Origin: Fidelibacterota bacterium | GTDB taxonomy: Bacteria; Fidelibacterota; SORT01 | Direction: 5' to 3' | DNA: 54,331 nucleotides | NCBI GenBank assembly: GCA_022571215.1 | Contig: JACZYG010000002.1 | Location: forward strand, 1 to 54,331 | Part shown: positions 15,833 to 25,165 of the stretch, piece after piece | How the letters are laid out: every line of letters begins with the position of its first letter | Numbering within the stretch: the stretch's first letter is position 1 | Translations under genes and position numbers: made by a program | The notes under the pieces: generated by a model | The model's database searches: none | Seen by the model: the letters and a program-made list of their open reading frames with translations, nothing else | Told to the model about the DNA's origin: nothing

Positions 15833-17026
15833 ATGATTAAGACAGCAAAGAGGCTCCGAAATATTATTCCGTCCGCAACAACGGAGATGATGATCAGGGC
15901 AAGAGAATTGAAAGATCAGGGCGTTGATGTCATAGATCTCACTATCGGAGAACCGGATTTTCCAACACCGGATTTAATTATAGAATATGCTGTTACCGCA
16001 ATGAAAGAGGGGTTTACAAAATACACGAACTTTGACGGAATACCGGAGTTGAAAGACGCCGTCATTACGAAATTCAAGCGTGACAACGGAATCACATACT
16101 CTCGTGAGGAGGTGATCATAACCGCAGGCGCGAAACAGGCTGTTTTCAATGCCTTAATGGCTATTTTAGAAGAAGGAGATGAGGTAATAGTGCTGGCGCC
16201 TTACTGGGTCGCCTATCCGGAGATTATAAAATTAACGGGAGCTACGCCCGTATTCGCGCCGCTTGATCCTGGATCCGGTTACTCCCGGACAATTGAAAAG
16301 ATTGAGAGTTTTGTGACAAATGAAACAACCGCTATAGTTCTCAACTCACCTTCAAATCCGACCGGCGCGCTGTTGGCGGATAATTTTATCAGAGATTTGA
16401 TCGAACTATGCGGCAATAAAAATATCCTGATTATTTCGGATGAGACTTACGAGCAGATCGTATTTGATAAGAAATATAAAAGCATAGCTGCCTATGACGG
16501 CGATATCAGCAACAAGCTGACCATAAATTCAATGTCGAAGACCTATTCTATGACGGGATGGCGATTAGGTTATGCTGCCGGACCCGAACAGCTCATCAAA
16601 AAGATGGTTCAAATCCAGGCTCAAAGTACTTCCTGTCCTAACTCGATCGCTCAAAAAGCATCAATCAATACGATTATCGGCGACCAGTCCATGGTGATTG
16701 AAATGAGAGAAGAGTACAAAAAACGCCGGGATTTTGTTTATTCCGAGCTGTCAGAAATTCCGGATATTTCACTGCACAAGCCCGATGGCGCTTTATTTGC
16801 CTTTCCGGATGTCAGCGGCTATTATGGTATTAATCAAAATGGAAAAACAATTGACGGCTCTGTTGATTTTGCTGAATTCTTGATGGATCAATTCAAATTA
16901 TTCGTTGTTCCCGGCGTAGCATTCGGCTGTGACGAGAATATCCGAATCTCTTATGCCACGTCTATGCCCGTGATTAGAGAAGGTATTCATCGTTTCAAGA
17001 AAGCCTTAGCGCAAATTAGGGATTAG
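15833..17026 (+). CDS. Class I PLP aminotransferase (aspartate aminotransferase type)
   Basis: 397 residues. It transfers amino groups between aspartate and 2-oxoglutarate or related acids. The family marks are complete: DLTIGEPDFPTP, the NSPSNPTG loop (171-178), SDETYEQIVF (Asp 203, Tyr 206), the PLP lysine in SMSKTYSMTGWRLGY (about K236) and the C-terminal carboxylate-binding Arg in IRISYA. An AAAAGGA ribosome site lies seven bases before the ATG. It diverges from the lysine operon, so it most likely supplies aspartate for it. Since the operon uses DapD, an alternative role is N-succinyl-diaminopimelate aminotransferase (DapC); the sequence alone does not decide. Confidence 0.92.
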   Translation: MIKTAKRLRNIIPSATTEMMIRARELKDQGVDVIDLTIGEPDFPTPDLIIEYAVTAMKEGFTKYTNFDGIPELKDAVITKFKRDNGITYSREEVIITAGAKQAVFNALMAILEEGDEVIVLAPYWVAYPEIIKLTGATPVFAPLDPGSGYSRTIEKIESFVTNETTAIVLNSPSNPTGALLADNFIRDLIELCGNKNILIISDETYEQIVFDKKYKSIAAYDGDISNKLTINSMSKTYSMTGWRLGYAAGPEQLIKKMVQIQAQSTSCPNSIAQKASINTIIGDQSMVIEMREEYKKRRDFVYSELSEIPDISLHKPDGALFAFPDVSGYYGINQNGKTIDGSVDFAEFLMDQFKLFVVPGVAFGCDENIRISYATSMPVIREGIHRFKKALAQIRD

Positions 17027-17131
17027 GCGCTTGAATTATAAAATCGCGTTATAAGAATAATAGCTGAATATAAACCGAATATAAATGCGTTACGTAGTTG
17101 CAATAAGTGATAGTTACAAGGTAAACTGATC

Positions 17132-18469
17132 ATGAGAAATTTTTTATTCACGGCCTTTATTATCGTAATTACCGGATGCGGAAGCAGAGTAGGAAACGAT
17201 AGCATTTCAGCGGATGCTCTAATTCGAATGGGGGGAACCCATGAAGAGTATATGAAAGAAGCCGCGGCAGCCGGAGTGAACCCTATATCTGATCCAATAA
17301 ACGTGGCGACAGGAATTGACGTCCTGCTGCGAAACGATTTTGAACTTTTAAAGGGGAAAAGGGTAGGGGTCATAACTAATCATACAGGGATGACTAAAGG
17401 CGGAATACATATTGTGGATGCCATTCAGGAAGCAGAGGATGTGGAGCTTGCGGCTATATTCGGTCCTGAACATGGAGTCAGGGGTATCGAGCCCGACGGA
17501 GAGGCGGTTGAGGGCAGCATTGATCCCGCAAGCGGAGTCGCTATATACAGCCTATACGGTAAAACGCGGCGACCGACGGAAGATATGATAAACTCGCTTG
17601 AAGTGCTGGTCTTCGACATGCAGGATGTGGGAGCTCGTTTTTATTCTTATATCTACACCATGGCATTGGCTATGGAAGCGGCTGCATTGAACGATAAAAA
17701 ATTTGTTGTTCTTGACCGTCCGAATCCGATCAAAGGCAGTGTCGTTGAGGGACCAATGCTCGAAGAAGGTTTTGAAAGTTTTGTCGGAAAGTTTAAATTA
17801 CCTGTCAGACATGGAATGACTGTCGGAGAATTAGCGCTGATGTTTAAAGGTGAAGGTTGGATAGATGGAGCAGATAAATTGGATTTGGAAATTGTCCGCA
17901 TGGAAGGTTGGAGGCGGGAGCTCTGGTTCGATCAGACGAACATACCCTGGATAAGTCCCTCACCCTCAATGAGAACACTCTCGACGGCTACACTGTATCC
18001 GGGAACATGTTTTATCGAAGGAACAAATCTTTCTGAAGGGAGAGGAACTGATCTACCGTTCGAAAAGATAGGCGCGCCGTGGGTTGACGGGAAATTGCTT
18101 GCCGATGAGATGAACAAATTGCAGTTAGAAGGGGTTATGTTCGAAGCGATAGAATTCAGACCTGAAGCTATTCTTCCTTCTGTTCCGAATCCGAAATATA
18201 AAGATGAACTCATCGGCGGAATTCGAGTTCGGGTAATTCGTAGAGAGCTCGTAGATCCGGTAAAAACCGGAATAAGTTTAGTTTACACGCTGCAACGGTT
18301 ATTCCCTGAGAATTTTAAATGGAGCGGCACTATCGACAGGTTGTACGGTTCGGATAAGCTGAGAAATGGCGTAGATAACGGGGTACCGCTTGAGAAAATA
18401 ATAGGGAACTACTCAGATGGAGTAGACGAATTTTTAGAATTGAGGATGAAATATTTAATATATGAATGA
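17132..18469 (+). CDS. namZ: NamZ-like exo-beta-N-acetylmuramidase lipoprotein (DUF1343 / GH171)
   Basis: 445 residues. Lipoprotein signal (FIIVITGC, Cys about residue 16). The body is a full DUF1343 protein: GKRVGVITNHTG, AAIFGPEHGVRG, VFDMQDVGARFYSYIYTM, DRPNPIKG, PVRHGMTVGELA, WISPSPSMRTLSTATLYPGTCFIEGTNLSEGRGTD. Characterised relatives remove MurNAc from the non-reducing end of peptidoglycan fragments, a step in cell-wall recycling or scavenging; the PEHG glutamate is a candidate catalytic residue. The N-terminal ~55 residues before the domain are extra. The next gene overlaps its end by eight bases. Confidence 0.88.
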   Translation: MRNFLFTAFIIVITGCGSRVGNDSISADALIRMGGTHEEYMKEAAAAGVNPISDPINVATGIDVLLRNDFELLKGKRVGVITNHTGMTKGGIHIVDAIQEAEDVELAAIFGPEHGVRGIEPDGEAVEGSIDPASGVAIYSLYGKTRRPTEDMINSLEVLVFDMQDVGARFYSYIYTMALAMEAAALNDKKFVVLDRPNPIKGSVVEGPMLEEGFESFVGKFKLPVRHGMTVGELALMFKGEGWIDGADKLDLEIVRMEGWRRELWFDQTNIPWISPSPSMRTLSTATLYPGTCFIEGTNLSEGRGTDLPFEKIGAPWVDGKLLADEMNKLQLEGVMFEAIEFRPEAILPSVPNPKYKDELIGGIRVRVIRRELVDPVKTGISLVYTLQRLFPENFKWSGTIDRLYGSDKLRNGVDNGVPLEKIIGNYSDGVDEFLELRMKYLIYE

Positions 18470-19412
18470 TCGAATTCAACGGCGGCGCAGTAAAATGCCG
18501 ATACGAACAGTTATTCAATTTTGTCTTTTTGTAAGCTTTCTCATATCGGGAAGCGAAGCCTTAGCTCAAAAAGTTCTTTTAAAGGGTGAAAACAGAGCAT
18601 ATATAGCTCCTGAAATTTCTCCGGACGGACTATATGTTGCCATCACCTCCAAGGAATATACAGGCTTATGGACGATGAGAATTGACGGATACAATCTCCG
18701 CCAATTTTCTTCAGTCAGGGGCGCAGGCAAAATCAAACGTTGGTCCCCGGATTCTAAATGGATTCTTTACAGGGAGAACAATAATGGAAGGCAGGAGTTA
18801 AAGATCGGAGAGACGTACACGCGCAATATATCCTCGATCACTATTTCGGTGAAAAAGTTCGAAGATGTACGCTGGATAGACAGTGATAAGCTTTACTTAA
18901 GAAGTAACGGTAAAGTAACCTACATACGCAGCGGTCTGAATGTGCAAAACAGTAAGAAGAACCATACGGTCGTTTATACGGATTCAGAAAAAATTTATTT
19001 GGAGTCACCGGATAAAAAGATCCCGGATTTAGTCGACCCTGTGTTGGGTGTACGGTATCTTGACACCGTGCTCTCTCCGGACGGTAGTAAGATAGCGTTT
19101 CAAATTGTTGGTGGTAATTTGCAAGTTTACGAACTGAATAATTTCCAACTGCACGATCTTGGAGAGGGCAGCGCTCCGAGGTGGTCGCCGAATGGGAAAA
19201 AAATTGTTTACCAGTTAACTACGTATGACGGGCAAAGGGTGATCTCATCGGATATCTATCTTATCAATTTTAACGGAACGGCTAAACTTCAGTTAACCGA
19301 TACACAATATGTTCATGAGATGAGACCTACATTCTACCCGAAAGGGAATAGGATCATATACGATACTGATCTTCTCGGCGAAATTAGGATTATGCGAGTA
19401 CCGGTCAAATGA
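18462..19412 (+). CDS. Secreted PD40 (TolB-like) beta-propeller protein
   Basis: 316 residues, with a signal peptide (VIQFCLFVSFLISGSEALAQ) that may begin at the internal ATG 18495. The mature part consists of TolB/WD40-like propeller blades: ISPDGLYVAITSKEY, WSPDSKWILYRENN, LSPDGSKIAFQIV, WSPNGKKIVYQLT, FYPKGNRIIYDTD. Such propellers bind proteins or glycans in the periplasm; there is no catalytic site. It overlaps the NamZ-like gene by eight bases and precedes the parvulin lipoprotein closely, so the three form one unit. Confidence 0.8.
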   Translation: MNDRIQRRRSKMPIRTVIQFCLFVSFLISGSEALAQKVLLKGENRAYIAPEISPDGLYVAITSKEYTGLWTMRIDGYNLRQFSSVRGAGKIKRWSPDSKWILYRENNNGRQELKIGETYTRNISSITISVKKFEDVRWIDSDKLYLRSNGKVTYIRSGLNVQNSKKNHTVVYTDSEKIYLESPDKKIPDLVDPVLGVRYLDTVLSPDGSKIAFQIVGGNLQVYELNNFQLHDLGEGSAPRWSPNGKKIVYQLTTYDGQRVISSDIYLINFNGTAKLQLTDTQYVHEMRPTFYPKGNRIIYDTDLLGEIRIMRVPVK

Positions 19413-19452
19413 ACAGAAAATGAAGTTTTTTAAAATAGACGACCTTTCTGAA

Positions 19453-21234
19453 ATGAATCGAAATAAAATCTTTATTTTTTTCTCTCTCTTCATTTTGTCT
19501 TTTATCAGCTGCGGTAAGAGCGTTCCTGACTCGCCTATAATTGCCACCGTGAACGGAGAGCCTATCACGGTTGATGATTTTTACGAAGAGGCGCGTAACG
19601 TGCCTGCGCGTCGCGTATTGAATGTTGGCGCCGCCGTCAAACATTATAAGGATCCGAGTGATATTCTCAATATGCTTATCGAGCTCGAAATAGTCGTAGC
19701 CGAAGCAAGGAATCGTGGTTTGGATAAAACCGAAGAGTTTAAAAAATTACGAAAGAGTCAATTGGATGAAGAGACGATGTGGCAGCTTTATGAAGAGAAA
19801 GTATATTCAGCGACAGCTATATCTGAGATCGAGCTAAGGAATGAATATTTACGCCAGAATCAAAAGATAAAGGTCAGGCATCTGTTTTCTAAAAATAAAA
19901 ACGAGATTTTGGAAATACAAAACCGATTAAAATCGGACGAAGGTTTTGATTCCATAGCCAAGGAGCTGTTCAGGGATCCTGTTTTGTCATCCAATGGCGG
20001 CGATCTGGGCTGGTTGGAATGGGGGGAATGGGACGCTTCGTTTGAAGAAGCGGCGTGGGAACTTGCGCCCGGTGAGACGTCTGAGCCTGTTCGAACCCGG
20101 TTTGGATGGCATCTTATCAAGATGGATGATAGACAGCAGAACATATTTATAACGGAGGACGGATTCAGAGAAAAATATTCGAGTTTGCAAAAAGACGTTC
20201 ATCGGCGGAAGGCGAAAAAACTATCAGACGATTATGTGAATGAACTCATGAGCAGTAAAACGCCTATTATTGACAAGGATTCCTTTGTGGCAATAGCGGA
20301 TTATATGGGAGAAGTCATGTCACGCAGGGGGAAGGTAATAACGGAGAATGAAGGGTCGTTTTCCGATCCCGAATTAAGGAACATCACTATCGATTTTACC
20401 GAAAGATTGGATGATAGACTTGTCTCCTGGAATAACGGAAATTTTACCATCGGGCATTTTATGGAATATTTAAACGGTCTATCTCCAAAAAAAAGAAAGA
20501 TCACCGGAGCGCAATCACTCAACAGGAAGATGTGGAAATGGATACGGGATAGGCTGCTGACCGAAGAGGCTTACCGGTTAGGGCTTGACAAAAGCGATAG
20601 AGTAAAGAAAGAGGTAACTTTCTGGGAAGATAATTATCTGATGAACACGCTGCTGACCGAAAAGAGTGGTAACGAGCCAATAACAAAGGAAATGATTTCA
20701 AAAGAGTATGATTCGTTCCGCAAAAAATACTCTACGGCTCCGATGGTGAACGTTAGGGAAATACTGCTCACTGATTCGGTGGCTATTCGCGAGGTGATGA
20801 TGAAGATTGAAGAGGGAGAAGATTTTTCTGAGCTTGCTAAAACTTATTCCGAGAGGGATTGGGCTGCCGTTAATGGAGGAGAGCTGGGTTATTTTCGCAT
20901 GGGGCAATTTAAACCCATTGATAAATTTGCTTTCAAAGCAAAAGCGGGAGAGATAATCGGTCCCTTTGAAGTAGGATCAAAATATTCGATCATTAAGGTT
21001 ATCGGCAAAAAAGGAAGAGAACCGATTTCCTTAGAGCAGGTAAGCGATCAAATTCGCCGTGAAATTCTACTAAGAAGGAGAACTGTATTGTATCCTGAAT
21101 ATGTAACTGAATTACGAAAAAAATATGATATCGTGATGGACGCCGACCTGTTTGCGGCCGAGGTGGTCAGCAGCAAAGAATGGAGCGAGGTCAAAGGAGC
21201 AATCTCCAATTTATTTGTCATGGATCGAAGATGA
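19453..21234 (+). CDS. Peptidyl-prolyl isomerase lipoprotein with two parvulin domains (PrsA/SurA-like)
   Basis: About 593 residues. Start chosen at 19453 because it gives a normal lipoprotein signal (NKIFIFFSLFILSFISC); an upstream in-frame ATG at 19420 would add eleven residues. An N-terminal SurA-like helical region is followed by a first parvulin domain (VRHLFSKNKNE ... SNGGDLGWLEWG ... RFGWHLIKMDD) and, after a long helical spacer, a second (VREILLTDS ... NGGELGYFRMGQF ... GSKYSIIKVIGKK). These enzymes fold outer-membrane or exported proteins. The first histidine of the catalytic motif is kept in domain 1 (VRHL) but is Glu in domain 2 (VREI), so domain 2 may be mainly a chaperone module. 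Last gene of the NamZ-propeller-PPIase unit. Confidence 0.88.
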   Translation: MNRNKIFIFFSLFILSFISCGKSVPDSPIIATVNGEPITVDDFYEEARNVPARRVLNVGAAVKHYKDPSDILNMLIELEIVVAEARNRGLDKTEEFKKLRKSQLDEETMWQLYEEKVYSATAISEIELRNEYLRQNQKIKVRHLFSKNKNEILEIQNRLKSDEGFDSIAKELFRDPVLSSNGGDLGWLEWGEWDASFEEAAWELAPGETSEPVRTRFGWHLIKMDDRQQNIFITEDGFREKYSSLQKDVHRRKAKKLSDDYVNELMSSKTPIIDKDSFVAIADYMGEVMSRRGKVITENEGSFSDPELRNITIDFTERLDDRLVSWNNGNFTIGHFMEYLNGLSPKKRKITGAQSLNRKMWKWIRDRLLTEEAYRLGLDKSDRVKKEVTFWEDNYLMNTLLTEKSGNEPITKEMISKEYDSFRKKYSTAPMVNVREILLTDSVAIREVMMKIEEGEDFSELAKTYSERDWAAVNGGELGYFRMGQFKPIDKFAFKAKAGEIIGPFEVGSKYSIIKVIGKKGREPISLEQVSDQIRREILLRRRTVLYPEYVTELRKKYDIVMDADLFAAEVVSSKEWSEVKGAISNLFVMDRR

Positions 21235-21310
21235 TAAATTACAACAACTTTTTCTCTTATTCTTGCGTTTCGAAGACTGAAAGGTTAATTTAATAGCCGG
21301 GAGATTTAAA

Positions 21311-21592
21311 TTGAAAAGCAAGACTATTGATGACATTAAAAGTCAGGATGATTTACTTCAAGAGCTAAAAGAAGTAAAGCATCTGGATGCTCTTGAGATC
21401 ATGATACTTGCCAATAAAGCATATATTCGGGGTCAATTGATAAAACTCGGTAAAGTTACGTTAGTAGATCCGATAATTGAACATGCCGAGAAACATATGA
21501 GAAATTGTATGGAATGCAAAAAATTGGTGAAAAAACCGAGGAAGCCCATTAAGATTCAAGAATCTGATTGGCTATCATTGTTATCAAAGTGA
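21311..21592 (+). CDS. Small protein with zinc-finger-like HxxxCxxC motif
   Basis: 93 residues from a TTG start. The C-terminal half reads EHAEKHMRNCMECKKLVKKP; HMRNCMEC is the Hx3Cx2C pattern of zinc-binding anti-sigma (zf-HC2-like) domains, with another histidine just before. The N-terminal half is a charged helix (DIKSQDDLLQELKEVKHLDALE). There is no membrane segment, and no sigma factor gene is beside it, unlike typical anti-sigma pairs. Could be a soluble metal- or redox-sensing partner; function unknown. Confidence 0.55.
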   Translation: MKSKTIDDIKSQDDLLQELKEVKHLDALEIMILANKAYIRGQLIKLGKVTLVDPIIEHAEKHMRNCMECKKLVKKPRKPIKIQESDWLSLLSK

Positions 21593-21702
21593 CCGGCATT
21601 CAGTAAGATATTTAATCGCCAAAGAACCGCGTAAATTCTACAACAACAGGTTCCTTATATCCGAACTAATTTAATATTATCAGAATCTCGAAGTGGGGTT
21701 TT

Positions 21703-22446
21703 ATGAGGGAAGTGACTTTTGTCCATTATCTTCCGATATTGACTACGGTCATATCTGCCCTGTTTTCATCTTTGATCTACCGGAGGTATCGTAAATTAGG
21801 GGGAACACATCTTCTCTGGTGGAGCGGTGGCGTTCTCGTATTCGGCTTGGGCACGTTCGCGGAGAGTTGGATCACTCTCCTCGGATGGAACGTATCAATT
21901 TTTAAGTTTTGGTATATTGCCGGGGCATTGATGGGAGGAGCGCCGCTTGCTCAGGGGACAGTATGGCTTCTTTTACAGCGTAAAACAGCGAAACGGCTGA
22001 CAATAGCATTGATTCTTTTTGTGACTGTGGCATCCATATTTGTTTTGATGAGTCCCGTAGAAATGGATATAGTGGATCCGAATCTTCCCAGCGGAAAAGT
22101 ATTCACGTGGCAGTGGGTGCGGGGATTCAGTCCGTTTTTAAACAGTTATGCCGTTATTTTCCTTATAGGCGGGGCTATCATTTCAGCGCTTCGGTACCGC
22201 AGAGAAACGCAGGATAAAAGCTTCGATGCCGAGATTGCTCATGACCGGTTTATCGGTAACGTCTTTATCGCGGTCGGAGCAATTCTACCGGGAATCGGCG
22301 GAGCCGCAAGCAGAGCGGGATATACAGAGGTGTTATATATCGGTGAGTTTATCGGTATAATGCTGATATGGACCGGTTATTGGTTCAACACGGGTAAAAT
22401 CGATCGAATAAGGGAAGAAATAGCTGAATTGAGCAGAACCGGATAA
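21703..22446 (+). CDS. Uncharacterised polytopic membrane protein
   Basis: 247 residues with about seven predicted membrane helices (for example VHYLPILTTVISALFSSLIY, LLWWSGGVLVFGLGTF, LTIALILFVTVASIFVLM, SYAVIFLIGGAIISAL, VLYIGEFIGIMLIWTGYWF). Short loops, a conserved-looking FAESWITLLGW, and a charged C-terminus (KIDRIREEIAELSR). I recognise no family. Convergent with the MaoC gene, whose stop codon lies one base beyond. Confidence 0.6.
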   Translation: MREVTFVHYLPILTTVISALFSSLIYRRYRKLGGTHLLWWSGGVLVFGLGTFAESWITLLGWNVSIFKFWYIAGALMGGAPLAQGTVWLLLQRKTAKRLTIALILFVTVASIFVLMSPVEMDIVDPNLPSGKVFTWQWVRGFSPFLNSYAVIFLIGGAIISALRYRRETQDKSFDAEIAHDRFIGNVFIAVGAILPGIGGAASRAGYTEVLYIGEFIGIMLIWTGYWFNTGKIDRIREEIAELSRTG

Positions 22447-22447
22447 T

Positions 22448-22852
22448 TTATTTCGCTCTGAACGTGTAACACCATGCCTCACCCTCTAATACTACTTCTC
22501 CGTCTTGACGTTTTACGATTACCGCCAATTGAGTTACAGGCTTCTCGGCGTGCAAGCTCAGCAGCTCTGCCGTAGCGGTGATAGTGTCTCCTATAAATAC
22601 GGGCGCGGTGAATTTCCAATTTTGGCTTAGAAAAACTGTGCCGGGTCCGGGCATATCCTCCGCCACAAGAGCGTGTAACAATCCTGTGGTCAGTCCCCCC
22701 TGGACTACTAATTTTCCGAATTTGGTCTTGGCTGCGAATTCTTTGTCGAAATGCAGCGGATTGTGGTCGCCTGATAATTCGGCAAATGACTCAACATGCT
22801 TGCTTGTTAAGGTAACGGTGCGGGAGGCTTTTTGTCCGACCGAAAGTTTCAT
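22448..22852 (-). CDS. MaoC-like (R)-specific enoyl-CoA hydratase
   Basis: 134 residues, a single hot-dog fold. The catalytic segment FAELSGDHNPLHFDKEFA has the Asp and His of (R)-hydratases (PhaJ/MaoC), followed by GKLVVQGGLTTGLLHAL and the APVFIGDTITATAEL strand. Such enzymes hydrate trans-2-enoyl-CoA. It lies nine bases after the xanthine-dehydrogenase-type large subunit on the same strand, so it is probably co-transcribed, which is an unexpected partner for purine oxidation. Substrate unknown. Confidence 0.88.
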   Translation of the reverse strand: MKLSVGQKASRTVTLTSKHVESFAELSGDHNPLHFDKEFAAKTKFGKLVVQGGLTTGLLHALVAEDMPGPGTVFLSQNWKFTAPVFIGDTITATAELLSLHAEKPVTQLAVIVKRQDGEVVLEGEAWCYTFRAK

Positions 22853-22861
22853 CCGATTATC

Positions 22862-25165
22862 CTATTTGTTTTTAAGAATCTTCCAGATTTTTTCAGGCGT
22901 TATCGGCAGAGAGCGTACTCTTGCTCTTACGGCATTGCTGACGGCGTTAGCTATTGCCGGCGCCGGTCCGCTGATAGGGACTTCTGCCACGGCTTTTGCT
23001 CCGTAAGGGCCTGTCGGTTCATACGTTTCCACGAGGATTACTTCTATCTCGGGCATGTCGGATGACCTGAATATATTGTAATCCCTGAATGATTTGAATA
23101 GCGGATTCCCGTTTTTATCAAACGGCATGAACTCAGAAAGAGCATAGCCCATTCCCTGAGTGATTGCTCCTTCTACCTGACCTTCAGCCATTTGGGGATT
23201 GATGGCTACGCCGCAATCAACGGCTGCGACCAACTTTAGCAGCCTGATCTGACCCGTGTCATCATCCACCTCGACGTCTGCGAATACGGCTGAATACGGG
23301 GGAGGCGATTCGGGACTCACGTTATTTCCAACAGCCATAATCTGGAACTGGTTGTGTTGGTATAATGAGTAAAGGCAAATTTGCTCATACGTGACGATTT
23401 TACCCTCTTGAGTGCTTACCTTACTATCGGAGCAGACCAGATGTTCCTTTTCAACCTCAAGCATTTCGCCGGCAACGTCCATGATTTGTGATTTGACCTT
23501 TTTGGCTGCATCAAGAACCGCCGCTCCTGAGATGTAGGTGGTGCTTGAAGCATACGCTCCGGTGTCAAACGGTGTCATATCGGTGTCTGAACTGTAAACG
23601 AGTATATTATCGACCGGGATGGATAGAGCTTCCGCCGCGATCTGGGCGAGCGCCGTATCCGAGCCGGTACCGATATCGGTTGCGCCGCATAACAGGTTGA
23701 ACGATCCGTCTTCGTTCATCTTGATAGAACATGCCGCCATATCCACGTTAGGAATACCTGAGCCTTGAGTGTTGATGGCGATTCCTATGCCCCGTGATCT
23801 TCCCGCGGCTGTCGGTTCGCGGGAGATGCCCCAACCGATGGCTTTAGCGCCTCTTTTAATGCACTCCTCTAAACCTGAAGAGCGAATCAGTTGTGCGTCG
23901 GAACCTTCACCTTCAGCCATTTCGCCGGTTATCGGTATTCTGTCGCCCTCATGATATATATTTTTCAGCCGAAATTCAATCTGGTCAATTCCGAGTTCAT
24001 CAGCGATCTCGTCAATATGCGATTCCAAAGCGAATATCCCCTGTGGTGTACCGTAACCCCGGAAAGCTCCGGCAACAGGAAGATTAGTGTATACCGCTTC
24101 TCCACTGAATTTTATATTTGGAATGTTATACATCGAAAATATCTTATTCCCCGTAACTGTCATTACGGTCAGCGCATGAGTGCCGTAAGCTCCGGTGTTT
24201 TCTATGACCCTGACATCCATCGCGAGAATCTTACCGTCTTCTGATACGGCGGTTTTGAAAAAGAGTTTTTGCGGATGCCTTGTCCGGGACGCGTAAAGCT
24301 CCTCCTCTCTCGTCATCCAAAAGCGAACGGCTTTTCCCGTTGCCAGGGTGAGAGCTCCACAGAGTTCCTCGTTTAATATTTCCTGCTTACCGCCGAAACC
24401 GCCGCCGACACGAGGTTTTATAACCCGAATCTTTTTCACGGGCAATTGCAGTACGTTTGCTACGATTCTTCTAACGTGAAACGGCACCTGCGTGCTTGAC
24501 CGTATTACGAGCCTCTCGTCCTCGTCTAACCAGGTTATGCAAATATGCGGTTCTATCGAGGATTGTTGAACGTAGCCGACTTCGTAATGCTTCTCGAATA
24601 TTTTATATGCGTCCTTGAACGCTTTTTCAACATCTCCGAATGAAGCTTCAAGATGCGACGCGATGTTGGAAGATTTATCGTAGATTCCGCTTGAATCTTC
24701 CTCGTCATGGATGACAATTGCGCCGGGTTTAGATGCCTTTTCAGGGTCAAATACCGCCTCGAGTGTTTCGTAATCGACATCAATGAGAGAGCAGGCTTTC
24801 GCGGCAATTCCGGGAGTTTCGGCAGCGACCGCCGCGACCCGGTCACCAACGAATCTAACCTTGTTATCAAGAACGAATGCGTCATAAGGGGACGGTTCGG
24901 GCCATCCCTGACCTGCGGTAGTGTGAGGAACTCTCGGCAAGTCCTCATGAGTAAGCACGGCATGAACTCCCCTGAGAGCCTTGGCATTGGAAGTGTCAAT
25001 TGATAAAATTCGAGCGTGCGGATGCGGACTTCTCAGAACCTTCGCATGAAGTAATTCACGGAATTCTATATCATCGCTGAATGCTCCTTTACCACGGGCT
25101 AACTTTTCTCCGTCCACTCGCGGAGTGACCTTGCCTACGATCCGATAATCTTTTGAACCGCTCAA
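22862..25165 (-). CDS. Molybdenum-binding (large) subunit of a xanthine-dehydrogenase-type hydroxylase
   Basis: About 767 residues. The frame is open to 25330, but residues upstream of 25165 only shadow the small-subunit gene. The real start is the TTG at 25165-25163, whose last two bases are part of the small subunit's TGA, giving SGSKDYRIVGKVTPRVDG, the normal beginning of the family. Seen: KPRVGGGFGGKQE (cofactor contact), AFRGYGTPQ, a GxxxDIGTGSDTALAQIAAE segment and the C-terminal GPYGAKAVAEVP with the catalytic Glu. It hydroxylates purines, aldehydes or N-heterocycles with water as oxygen donor. The purine deaminase in the same operon favours xanthine or hypoxanthine, but the substrate is inferred. 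Confidence 0.9.
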   Translation of the reverse strand: MSGSKDYRIVGKVTPRVDGEKLARGKGAFSDDIEFRELLHAKVLRSPHPHARILSIDTSNAKALRGVHAVLTHEDLPRVPHTTAGQGWPEPSPYDAFVLDNKVRFVGDRVAAVAAETPGIAAKACSLIDVDYETLEAVFDPEKASKPGAIVIHDEEDSSGIYDKSSNIASHLEASFGDVEKAFKDAYKIFEKHYEVGYVQQSSIEPHICITWLDEDERLVIRSSTQVPFHVRRIVANVLQLPVKKIRVIKPRVGGGFGGKQEILNEELCGALTLATGKAVRFWMTREEELYASRTRHPQKLFFKTAVSEDGKILAMDVRVIENTGAYGTHALTVMTVTGNKIFSMYNIPNIKFSGEAVYTNLPVAGAFRGYGTPQGIFALESHIDEIADELGIDQIEFRLKNIYHEGDRIPITGEMAEGEGSDAQLIRSSGLEECIKRGAKAIGWGISREPTAAGRSRGIGIAINTQGSGIPNVDMAACSIKMNEDGSFNLLCGATDIGTGSDTALAQIAAEALSIPVDNILVYSSDTDMTPFDTGAYASSTTYISGAAVLDAAKKVKSQIMDVAGEMLEVEKEHLVCSDSKVSTQEGKIVTYEQICLYSLYQHNQFQIMAVGNNVSPESPPPYSAVFADVEVDDDTGQIRLLKLVAAVDCGVAINPQMAEGQVEGAITQGMGYALSEFMPFDKNGNPLFKSFRDYNIFRSSDMPEIEVILVETYEPTGPYGAKAVAEVPISGPAPAIANAVSNAVRARVRSLPITPEKIWKILKNK

